From Planctomycetota bacterium (GTDB lineage Bacteria; Planctomycetota; Phycisphaerae; WQYP01), in the NCBI GenBank assembly GCA_021798635.1, contig JAJZGH010000034.1, forward strand, positions 1-24,293: a DNA stretch of 24,293 bases. The letters run 5' to 3'. This document shows, one piece after another, positions 7,159-13,377 of this stretch. Position numbers and translations under genes: made by a program. The stretch's first letter is position 1, and the number at the start of each line of letters is the position of its first letter. Under the pieces are notes generated by a model. The model had not been told where the DNA came from and searched no databases. It saw nothing but the letters and a program-made list of their open reading frames with translations.

Positions 7159-8463
7159 TCATACGCTCTCTGCATCCGCCCTCCGCTTTCGCAGCAGCAG
7201 GATTCCTGCGCCGGCGATGGCCATTAGTGCCAGCGCCGCCGGTTCGGGAACAGTGACCGCGAATACCGTGCCATCACCGTGGGCACCACCCTGGTATGCT
7301 GTGCCGAACAGGGTATTGCCAGACAAGGTCAGGTTACCGTAGTAGCTTGTCCCGCTGGAACTTCCGGTATTAAAGGATAACAAGGTGGTTGGTGTGCCGC
7401 CGGTGATGGGCAGTGAGAACAAGGTGCCATCACCGTAGGCACCACCCGCATCCGTCGTGCCATACAGGGTGCTGCCGGAGGGGATCACGCCAGATTCGCC
7501 GGGGCCGCCCCCAACGAAGCTACTGAAAGACGCGAGGGTAGTTGGTGTGCCACCGGTAATGGGCACTGAGAATACCGTGCCATCGCTGCCATTGGACAAT
7601 GAATAAGACACCTTGGTGGTGCCGACGATAGATGAGGATACCGTGCCAACCCCGCCAGTACCACCGTAGGCTGCCGTGCCGTAAAGGGTGCCGTTGGATA
7701 CGGTCAGGCCGGCTTCGGGGCCCGACCCGTTGGTGTTATTGAACGACACCAAAGTGGTCGCTGTGCCACCGGTAACGGGGATTGAGAACACCGTGCCGTC
7801 ACCATAGGCACCACCTCGGCTGGTCGTGCCGTACAGGGTGCCGCCGGAGAGGGTCATACCAGCCATCGGGTATGCCCCGTCGCCTCCGTTGAACGTCACC
7901 AAGGCTGTTGGTGTGCCACCGGTAACGGGCACTGAGAACACCGTGCCATAACCGCCGGCACCACCTTTCCATGTCGTGCCGTACAGGGTGCCGCCCGAGA
8001 CCGTCACGCCAGCGATCGGGTATGCCCCATCATTGCTGCCATTGAGCGTTGCCAAGGTGGTCACGGGACCACCGGTAACAGGCACTGAGAATACCGTGCC
8101 GTAACCGTCGGCACCACCTTGGCGGGTCGTGCCGTACAGGGTGCCGCCCGAGAGGGTCACGCCAGCGTCGGGCCACGCCCCGTTAGTGACATTGAAAGAC
8201 GCCAGGGTGGTTGGTGTGCCACCGGTAACAGGCAACGCGAACACCGTGCCGTAACCGCTAGAACCACCACGTTCTGTCGTGCCGTACAGGGTGCCACCGG
8301 AGAGGGTAAGGCCGGCGGACGGGTAAGGGCCTGCCCCGTCGGTGCCATTGAACGACGCCAAGGTGGTCAGGGTGTCGCCGGCGAAAGCCGGCGCGGCCAC
8401 AGCGGCAAGACCGATTGCGGCAATGCCAACGCCACCGATGTTACACCTTGTTTTCCTGATCAT
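7159..8463 (-). CDS. PEP-CTERM protein with seven Gloeo/Verruco-type repeats
   Basis: A 434-residue protein. The frame is open to 8538 but AAGGA lies just before the ATG at 8463, giving MIRKTRCNIGG and a standard signal peptide ending AAPAFAG. The body has seven units of the form AGVTLSGGTLYGTTxxGGxxGxGTVFSVPVTGG followed by TPTTLASFN, the repeat described from Gloeobacter and Verrucomicrobia proteins (TIGR03803 type). Seven units suggest a closed beta-propeller (inference). The fifth unit carries an insertion around SSSIVGTTKVSYSLSNGSDG. The C-terminus is VPEP, a transmembrane helix and RKRR. It is a paralogue of the next gene upstream at 8591; signal peptide and first repeat are nearly identical even in DNA. 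Likely exported and exosortase-sorted; ligand unknown. Confidence 0.87.
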   Translation of the reverse strand: MIRKTRCNIGGVGIAAIGLAAVAAPAFAGDTLTTLASFNGTDGAGPYPSAGLTLSGGTLYGTTERGGSSGYGTVFALPVTGGTPTTLASFNVTNGAWPDAGVTLSGGTLYGTTRQGGADGYGTVFSVPVTGGPVTTLATLNGSNDGAYPIAGVTVSGGTLYGTTWKGGAGGYGTVFSVPVTGGTPTALVTFNGGDGAYPMAGMTLSGGTLYGTTSRGGAYGDGTVFSIPVTGGTATTLVSFNNTNGSGPEAGLTVSNGTLYGTAAYGGTGGVGTVSSSIVGTTKVSYSLSNGSDGTVFSVPITGGTPTTLASFSSFVGGGPGESGVIPSGSTLYGTTDAGGAYGDGTLFSLPITGGTPTTLLSFNTGSSSGTSYYGNLTLSGNTLFGTAYQGGAHGDGTVFAVTVPEPAALALMAIAGAGILLLRKRRADAESV

Positions 8464-8566
8464 AAAAACATTCCTTAAAAATAGTGCGTTCTCTTTCTGC
8501 CGGAGAATCCGAACCACGGGATACTCTGCGACGAACATTTGCGGCCAATATCATCGGGACACCCAA

Positions 8567-8580
8567 TTGGAACGCTCCAA
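8567..8580. promoter_or_regulatory. LacI-operator-like palindrome
   Basis: TTGGAACGCTCCAA: arms TTGGA/TCCAA around ACGC. It resembles the palindrome at 11052-11065 (TGGAAACGCTTCCA), which shares the ACGC centre and GGA/TCC arms but is spaced two bases wider. It lies 104-117 bp upstream of the gene starting at 8463. Confidence 0.3.
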
Positions 8581-8590
8581 CGGGGCGGAA

Positions 8591-9853
8591 TTAAGCCCTC
8601 GTGCAATGGCGACGGCGCAGAAGCAGCAGGCCTGCGGCCGTGGAAACCGCCAGCAGCGCCCATGATGCCGGCTCCGGAGTAGTGACCGCAAACACCGTGC
8701 CGTCATTGTTGGCACCACCTGCGAATGTCGTTCCGTACAGAGTGCCGCCGGAGAGGGTCAGGGCACCCTCGGGGTCTGCCCCGTTGGTGCCATTGAAAGT
8801 CACTAATGCGGTCGGTGTGCCACCGGTAACGGGCACGGAGAACACCGTCCCATCGTTGTTGGCTCCACCCTGGGAAGTTGTGCCATACAGGGTGCCCCCA
8901 GAGAGGATCAGGCCAGCGTCGGGGCCCGCCCCATTGGTGCCATTGAATGTCGCCAGAATGGTCGGTGTGCCGCCGGCGACGGGCAGTGAGAATACTGTGC
9001 CGTCACTGTTGGCACCACCTCCGGCCGTCACGCCGTAAAGGGTGTTGCCGGAGAGGATCAGGCCACCCTCGGGGTTTGACCCGTTAGTGCCATTGAACGA
9101 CGCCAGGGTGGTCAGTGGGCCACCAGCGGCGGGCAGTGAGAATACCGTGCCGCCACCGTTGGGGAAGAAACCAGTACCGTAGGGACCACCATAGGAACCG
9201 CCTGCGAATGTCGTTCCGTACAGAGTGCCGCCGGAGAGGGTCACGCCAGCGTAAGGTATTGCCCCATTGGTGCCATTGAACGTCACCAATGTGGTCGGTG
9301 TGCCACCGTTGACAGGCAGTGAAAACACCGTGCCATAAATGTTGGTGCCACCGGTGTATATTGTACCCCAGCCACCTTCGCTGGTCGTGCCGTACAGGGT
9401 GTTACCGGCGAGGGTTACGCCGGCGCCGGGTAATTTCCCATCGCCACCATTGAATGTTACCAATGCGGTCGGTGTGCCACCGGTAACGGGCACTGAGAAC
9501 ACCGTGCCATAGCTCCCGGCCCCGCCGTCTCCGCCCGTTCCGTACAGGACGCTTCCGGAGAGGGCCACGCCAGCGGGTCTAATCCCGGCGATGCCGCTGA
9601 ACGACGCCAGGGTGGTCGGTGCGCCACCGGTGACGGGCACCGAGAACACTGTGCCCCCCCCGGTACCACCACTCTGCGTCGTGCCGTAAAGGGTACCGTT
9701 GGAGACGATCAGGCCGGCGTCGGGGCCGGTCCCGTTGGTGTTATTGAAAGACGCCAAGGTGGTCAGGGTGTCGCCGGCAAAAGCCGGCGCGGCCACAGCG
9801 GCAACGCCGATTGCGGCAATAAACGCCGCGCCGATCATGCCCGGATCCCTCAT
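8591..9853 (-). CDS. PEP-CTERM protein with seven Gloeo/Verruco-type repeats
   Basis: A 420-residue paralogue of the 7159-8463 product. Three starts are possible: 9901, 9853 and 9838. I prefer 9853, which has AGGA eight nt upstream and keeps an Arg in the signal-peptide n-region; 9838 has GAGGGAT and is a fair alternative. Cleavage is near AAPAFAG. Seven LSGGTLYGTTxxGG...GTVFSLPVxGGTPTTLxxFNGTNG units follow; the third and fourth carry short insertions (WGTIYTGGTNIYG, GPYGTGFFPNGGG). The tag is TPEPASWALLAVSTAAGLLLLRRRHCTRA, unlike the LALMAIAGAG tag of its paralogue, so body and tag have separate histories. Export and anchoring are well supported; substrate unknown. Confidence 0.86.
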   Translation of the reverse strand: MRDPGMIGAAFIAAIGVAAVAAPAFAGDTLTTLASFNNTNGTGPDAGLIVSNGTLYGTTQSGGTGGGTVFSVPVTGGAPTTLASFSGIAGIRPAGVALSGSVLYGTGGDGGAGSYGTVFSVPVTGGTPTALVTFNGGDGKLPGAGVTLAGNTLYGTTSEGGWGTIYTGGTNIYGTVFSLPVNGGTPTTLVTFNGTNGAIPYAGVTLSGGTLYGTTFAGGSYGGPYGTGFFPNGGGTVFSLPAAGGPLTTLASFNGTNGSNPEGGLILSGNTLYGVTAGGGANSDGTVFSLPVAGGTPTILATFNGTNGAGPDAGLILSGGTLYGTTSQGGANNDGTVFSVPVTGGTPTALVTFNGTNGADPEGALTLSGGTLYGTTFAGGANNDGTVFAVTTPEPASWALLAVSTAAGLLLLRRRHCTRA

Positions 9854-9999
9854 TGCAAAATCCTGATAAGATTTAGTCCTGCACACAGGTGCTACTCCCA
9901 TTTAAAAATTCGCTGCGTGTTCGGCCGGCGTGATCACACATTGGATCATCGAAAAACCGCACCATGGGGCATTGGCGAATTCGACGTTTGCTTTTCTCG

Positions 10000-10018
10000 G
10001 TCGCCGCGAATCGGCAAC
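10000..10018 (-). terminator. Hairpin after the lectin-like gene
   Basis: On the minus strand GTTGCCG-ATTCG-CGGCGAC, a 7-bp stem with one G-T pair, begins 3 nt after the stop codon at 10021. There is no U-tract; candidate terminator or 3'-end stabiliser. Confidence 0.4.
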
Positions 10019-10020
10019 TC

Positions 10021-11004
10021 TTAATTTCCTTTTTCTCCTGTCGCTTTGCGGCGAATCAGTAAAATTCCCGCGCCGGCAACCGCCATCAGTGCCAGTGCTG
10101 CCGGTTCGGGCACGCTACTGAAATATGTGAAATTGCTGATGGTCTGCGTGGAATATCCGCCGCCGGTTCCCCCGGTAAAGCCGACATAAGCAGTGTTCCC
10201 GCCCAATGCGCTGGCCAAGTCGACGGTATAGGAGGCCTGAAAGGAGGTCGAGGTGGTTAGGTCGGTTAAGGTTTCCATGAGGGTTGTGCCATTATAACTT
10301 AGCAGGACGGAGATCGGGTCGCCCGATACCAGGGAAACCGACCCGGTGGCGTTGCCGGTGTTTGGGTCAATGGTTCCGCCTGTTTCAACGTTGGTTGCTC
10401 CGTTGCCATTGCGCATGAAAAATTCCGTCGCCGCACTGGGTGTAATTGCCGTCAATACCGGTGATCCGGATGGCGGTTGATTATTGTTCATCAGCCCGTA
10501 GCCCAATCCGGCACCTCCACCTCCAATGGCAGCGGTGCCGCGGGAGTCATTCTGCAGCACAAAAGCAAAGCCGTCCGATGGCCCCAGCGCCGCGAACGAG
10601 GTTGGGTCCGTCTGGAACGTAAAGCCGGCGGTGAAATTGTTGGTGGCTTGGGGAAAGTTAAAAAATGCCGCACGGGCTTCGCCGGCGGAGGCCGTGGTGA
10701 GGGTCAAGGTACCACTGCTGATGGTCGGTGCGTTGTTATCGGTAATATTACCCGAAGCATCCTGGGTATAGCCGGTCAGGGTGAACGCAGAGCCATCGCC
10801 GAAGCCGGATATGCCCGGGGCAAAGCCGGCAAGGACAGGGCCTGCGGTAGCCAGTAAACCAGCCATCGCGATAGCGCACCCCGCTAAAGCGCGCTGGTGT
10901 TGCGCGCTAAGCTTGCCTTGACGCTTGCGCGATAGCGCCGTAATTTCCTTGGTGGATTGCACCTTGGTAATGCTGCCTTTGGAATGGAATGATGGATTAC
11001 ACAT
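10021..11004 (-). CDS. PEP-CTERM protein with L-type-lectin-like domain
   Basis: A 327-residue protein whose ATG at 11004 follows AAGGAAG at normal spacing. It has an unusually long, basic N-terminal region (about 38 residues, many Lys/Arg) before the hydrophobic core of the signal peptide, ending near GPVLAG. The mature part looks like a legume/L-type lectin jelly-roll: SDGFAFVLQNDSRGTAAIGGGGAGLGYG near the middle, then ISVLLSYNGTTLMETLTD and NTAYVGFTGGTGG, the standard back-sheet strands. Carbohydrate binding is therefore plausible but not proved. It ends VPEP, a transmembrane helix, IRRKATGEKGN. It is the first gene of the PEP-CTERM block and has the best-defined control region: promoter, upstream activator-like palindrome and a LacI-like operator. 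Confidence 0.86.
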   Translation of the reverse strand: MCNPSFHSKGSITKVQSTKEITALSRKRQGKLSAQHQRALAGCAIAMAGLLATAGPVLAGFAPGISGFGDGSAFTLTGYTQDASGNITDNNAPTISSGTLTLTTASAGEARAAFFNFPQATNNFTAGFTFQTDPTSFAALGPSDGFAFVLQNDSRGTAAIGGGGAGLGYGLMNNNQPPSGSPVLTAITPSAATEFFMRNGNGATNVETGGTIDPNTGNATGSVSLVSGDPISVLLSYNGTTLMETLTDLTTSTSFQASYTVDLASALGGNTAYVGFTGGTGGGYSTQTISNFTYFSSVPEPAALALMAVAGAGILLIRRKATGEKGN

Positions 11005-11051
11005 GGCCCTTGCTTCCTTAAAAATATGTGCCCCAAAAGCCTCTCAATCCC

Positions 11052-11065
11052 TGGAAACGCTTCCA
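11052..11065. promoter_or_regulatory. LacI-family-type operator
   Basis: TGGAAACGCTTCCA, arms TGGAA/TTCCA around ACGC, close to the usual LacI/GalR-family operator pattern with a central CG. It lies 5-20 bp downstream of the predicted transcription start of the lectin-like gene, a normal place for repression. No LacI-type gene is present in the window. Confidence 0.45.
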
Positions 11066-11077
11066 AGTGATGGTACA

Positions 11078-11105
11078 AACATAGCCATCTATGCCGGCGA
11101 TGCAA
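11078..11105 (-). promoter_or_regulatory. Candidate promoter of the lectin-like gene
   Basis: On the minus strand TTGCAT (11105-11100), 16-bp spacer, TATGTT (11083-11078). The -35 is a poor match and overlaps the end of the palindrome at 11102-11124, as expected for a promoter that needs an activator. The predicted start is near 11071. Confidence 0.45.
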
Positions 11106-11124
11106 TACGCATTTTTGCGTATGC
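11102..11124 (-). promoter_or_regulatory. Lux-box-like palindrome, site 1
   Basis: A near-perfect inverted repeat, ATACGCA-TTTT-TGCGTAT at its core (11105-11122 on the plus strand). Read on the minus strand it shares 19 of 22 positions with the site at 11657-11683; common core ACGyAAAAwTGCGTATTGC. Its centre is about 42 bp upstream of the predicted start of the lectin-like gene. Confidence 0.6.
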
Positions 11125-11531
11125 TTCTGTGCGGCTATCAAATGAAAGCCTTGATTTTATTGGCTTTTTTAGCGTGCAGAAAAGTCAAAAGAGACAAATA
11201 TTTCACCCCGTTCCACGCCTCGGATACGGTGATTATTCGGGGCGGAAATCGCCGCGACGCGCCACGTAAATACAGAACGTAAACATTGCTGTATAAAAGG
11301 CTTACGCCATAAATGTGGCCCCGGCAGGCAGGCTGTGATCCGATGGGGTTATCCGCGTTTGGCGGCCAGACAAAAATCCGGCTTTTCGGGAAAAATGCTC
11401 TTTTTTCAATATTTTGCCCTCTGGCCCTCCGTCAATCCGAATATTTGGGTGTGACAAGCACTGGATCAGGGGCAAACCACAGCCTTTGGTGCCCCCGAGC
11501 CAGGAGCCGGTCCGAGGTACCTTTATCGTGT

Positions 11532-11563
11532 GTTCCACCACCGGCAGAGCCGGCGGCTGTGTG
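11532..11563. repeat. Inverted fragment of the 192-bp repeat
   Basis: The reverse complement matches 979-1010 and 1201-1232 with one mismatch over 32 nt. It contains the palindromic CCGGCAGAGCCGG module. This shows the module exists independently of the larger repeat. Confidence 0.85.
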
Positions 11564-11656
11564 AAGCTGCCCGGCCGTGTGGCCCGGAAATATCGCCACG
11601 CGCTCATAAGATCGCCGTGCCTGTTGGGCTGGTTCGGGGTATTTCCCTGGTACAAT

Positions 11657-11683
11657 GGCATATACGTAAAATTGCGTATTGCC
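11657..11683 (+). promoter_or_regulatory. Lux-box-like palindrome, site 2
   Basis: A 27-nt imperfect palindrome, GGCA at one end and TGCC at the other, with inner TACG/CGTA arms. It matches site 1 at 19 of 22 positions, but in the orientation that points toward the luxR-type gene. An extended -10-like TGGTACAAT abuts its left edge (11648-11656), which could be an alternative or competing promoter. Confidence 0.6.
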
Positions 11684-11707
11684 AAAATGGCCGGAACCAT
11701 GGATAAA
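11679..11707 (+). promoter_or_regulatory. Candidate promoter of the luxR-type gene
   Basis: TTGCCA (11679-11684), 17-bp spacer, GATAAA (11702-11707). The -35 is the end of the palindrome at 11657-11683, the same layout as on the lectin-like side. Predicted start near 11714, leaving a leader of about 180 nt. A separate TTGACA at 11793-11798 has no matching -10. Confidence 0.4.
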
Positions 11708-11860
11708 TAAGCATGGTCGACCACCGCCTTGGGCGGCAAAAGTAAGGCCCGCACGTTCCGCAGACGGGAGACACTCTGTGATGCCACAATGTTTGACAGG
11801 TGTTGGAAGCGTCAGGTTCGGAAATGCAGTGACCGCAGGTGCGGCATCCGTGAACGTGTC

Positions 11861-11870
11861 GTGCCGGCAC
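11861..11870. promoter_or_regulatory. Short perfect palindrome before the luxR-type gene
   Basis: GTGCCGGCAC, 22 nt before the ATG at 11893. Could be an operator or a small hairpin near the ribosome-binding site; too short to be sure. Confidence 0.25.
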
Positions 11871-11892
11871 TAAGAATCAGAGATGTGTAGAT

Positions 11893-13026
11893 ATGAAATC
11901 TATTGAATCTGATGAGTTTATGGCGATCCTTGATCTGGTCGCGGCCTTGCGCACGCCGCAGTGCCGCGAGGATTTAGCCCGTCATATTATTCCGCAGTTG
12001 GGCAAACTGCTGGGATCGGATATTACCTCCTACAATGAGGTCAACCCTGTTTCACGCCAGGTCACCGGATTTATTTACCCCGAGGAATTTAATCTTGCCG
12101 CTCTGACGGCCACGCTTCAACGCTATATGAACGATCATCCCGTGATTGTGCATAAGCAGACCGGCGACGACGGCAACGCCATGCGTATCAGTGATTTCAT
12201 CTCGCAGCGCGAATTTCATGACACCGGCTTGTACCAGGAACTATTTCGTCCGCTGGGGATGGAATTTCAGATCAGTATGACCCTTCCCACGCGCCGCCCC
12301 TTGATTGCGGCTCTGGTATTTAACCGCAGGCTCAGTGATTTCTCGGAGCGCGATCGCAAGATACTCAACACCTTGCGCCCGCAACTCACCGCGGCCTTTG
12401 ACACGGCGCGATTTACCAGCCGCCTGCAGAAGCGCCTGACCCGGCAGACGGGCGTTTTAGAAAATCTGCCGGAAGGAATTGTGGTGCTTGACGGCGTAAG
12501 CCGTATTGAATTCTGGACGAAAAAGGCCCGGTTGTGGATGGGAAAATATTTTCCGGGAGCCGCCCGAACCCCCGGCACCCTGCCGGAAGATATCGCCAAG
12601 TGGTTGCGCGTGCGGAACTGTCCCGCGGATGATATAACGGCGCCGGATCCGGTTTTTAAGAAATCGCTGGGTGAGGATCAATTGCAATTGCGATTGATTC
12701 AATCGGTAGAGTTCGGACGGATGCTGATCATGTCGGAATCCCGCGCGGTAACGTCCGCCAAGCCTTTGGAGGCGCTAGGCCTGACGCCGCGCCAGGCGGA
12801 AATTCTTTTGCATGTGGCCCATGGCTGCGGCAACGATGAAATCGCCGGACGGCTGCACATCAGTGTTCGCACGGTACAAAAGCACCTGGAATCGGTCTTC
12901 AAAATATTAAAGGTGAATTCGCGCGCCGGTGCCTGCCACCTCGCCCATGCCCAGTTACGCATGATAATAATGACGCTCCTAATGGCCGCCGCCGGCGTTG
13001 TGGGATTCATCAGCCAAAACTGTTGA
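11893..13026 (+). CDS. LuxR-type transcriptional regulator with hydrophobic C-terminal tail
   Basis: A 377-residue protein. The N-terminal ~170 residues look like a GAF-type sensor (MEFQISMTLPTRRPLIAALVFNRRLSDFSERDRKILNTLRPQL is typical of GAF-LuxR proteins); residues ~180-280 form a second, PAS-like region (GVLENLPEGIVVLDG). Residues ~295-352 are a clear LuxR/GerE HTH: LTPRQAEILLHVAHG, NDEIAGRLHIS, RTVQKHLESVFKILKV. After it comes an unusual tail, MIIMTLLMAAAGVVGFIS, long enough for a membrane helix. No strong Shine-Dalgarno precedes the ATG (only GAGAT). The gene is divergent from the PEP-CTERM block and shares a palindrome type with it, so it is the natural candidate for its regulator. The sensed signal is unknown. 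Confidence 0.88.
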   Translation: MKSIESDEFMAILDLVAALRTPQCREDLARHIIPQLGKLLGSDITSYNEVNPVSRQVTGFIYPEEFNLAALTATLQRYMNDHPVIVHKQTGDDGNAMRISDFISQREFHDTGLYQELFRPLGMEFQISMTLPTRRPLIAALVFNRRLSDFSERDRKILNTLRPQLTAAFDTARFTSRLQKRLTRQTGVLENLPEGIVVLDGVSRIEFWTKKARLWMGKYFPGAARTPGTLPEDIAKWLRVRNCPADDITAPDPVFKKSLGEDQLQLRLIQSVEFGRMLIMSESRAVTSAKPLEALGLTPRQAEILLHVAHGCGNDEIAGRLHISVRTVQKHLESVFKILKVNSRAGACHLAHAQLRMIIMTLLMAAAGVVGFISQNC

Positions 13027-13042
13027 AGGGTTGATGGGCCAT

Positions 13043-13158
13043 CGGGTTGTCACCACGGTGCTCGTTGAAACAGATCGTGCCCCCGAGCACCGGATGGTTA
13101 ATCCGGTGGTTGATCCAGTGCCGCCAACCAAGCACCGGGTTGTCACCACGGTGCTCGT
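13043..13158. repeat. 23-bp direct repeat with alternative stems
   Basis: The same 23 nt occur at 13043-13065 and 13136-13158 (offset 93), reading CGGGTTGTCACC followed by ACGGTGCTCGT. Between them GGTGCTCG (13057-13064) can pair with CGAGCACC (13084-13091), while CACCGGAT (13088-13095) can pair with ATCCGGTG (13101-13108); the two stems share bases 13088-13091 and cannot coexist. AGCACCG/CGGTGCT (13131-13137 with 13149-13155) gives a further stem. Confidence 0.7.
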
Positions 13159-13187
13159 CGACACGATGCTCCAAGAAGCCAAAAATT

Positions 13188-13205
13188 ATCCCGGCGCGCC
13201 GGGAT
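13188..13205. repeat. Perfect 18-nt palindrome
   Basis: ATCCCGGCGCGCCGGGAT reads the same on both strands. As DNA it could bind a dimeric protein; as RNA it would form a stem only with a strained loop. Confidence 0.7.
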
Positions 13206-13304
13206 CGCAACCGGGCAATTACTCATACAGGCTCCTGACTTCATTCGCGGGATCCATTTGCGGCGGCGGGAATTTTTTTTGGATTTTCGTTACACTTATT
13301 GCCA

Positions 13305-13348
13305 GGAGTCTGCCCAGGTAATGGCCAGCGATTACCCGGACAGGCTCC
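13305..13348 (+). promoter_or_regulatory. Long hairpin upstream of the TPR gene
   Basis: GGAGTCTGCCCAGGTAAT (13305-13322) pairs with ATTACCCGGACAGGCTCC (13331-13348): 18 positions with only two mismatches, around an 8-nt loop. It ends 29 nt before the likely start of the TPR gene and is not followed by a T-run, so a role in mRNA leader control or stability is more likely than termination. Confidence 0.6.
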
Positions 13349-13377
13349 CCAGGTGACAGTACCGATTGAATGTCCGG

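Larger units (their letters stand above)
11005..11892. other. Divergent control region between lectin-like and luxR-type genes
   Basis: 888 bp without a convincing gene. A 161-codon minus-strand frame (11302-11787) crosses a genomic repeat and has no family features. The region holds two matching palindromes (11102-11124, 11657-11683), candidate promoters for both flanking genes, a LacI-like operator, a fragment of the 192-bp repeat, and the palindrome GTGCCGGCAC at 11861-11870. Between 11125 and 11531 I see nothing else recognisable. Confidence 0.6.
13027..13377. other. Inverted-repeat-rich non-coding region
   Basis: No gene with a credible start. The stretch contains a 23-bp direct repeat, several 7-8-bp stems that exclude each other, a perfect 18-nt palindrome and a 44-nt hairpin, listed separately. 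A run of eight T at 13273-13280 follows a G-rich segment without a good stem. It could be an unrecognised structured RNA, a cluster of genomic repeats, or the leader of the TPR gene. Confidence 0.6.

Noticed and set aside
1493..11004. Sigma-54 promoters before the PEP-CTERM genes
   Set aside because: Since rpoN is nearby and some PEP-CTERM systems are sigma-54 dependent, I looked for TGGCAC-N5-TTGC on the minus strand upstream of each gene. No acceptable match was seen; sigma-70-like boxes fit better where anything is visible.
11302..11787. 161-codon minus-strand open frame in the divergent region
   Set aside because: It runs through a fragment of the 192-bp repeat, has no ribosome-binding site, and its translation has no domain, signal peptide or compositional regularity.
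13043..13158. Possible CRISPR array (23-bp direct repeat)
   Set aside because: Only two copies, 70 bp apart, with inverted repeats in between and no cas gene in the window.
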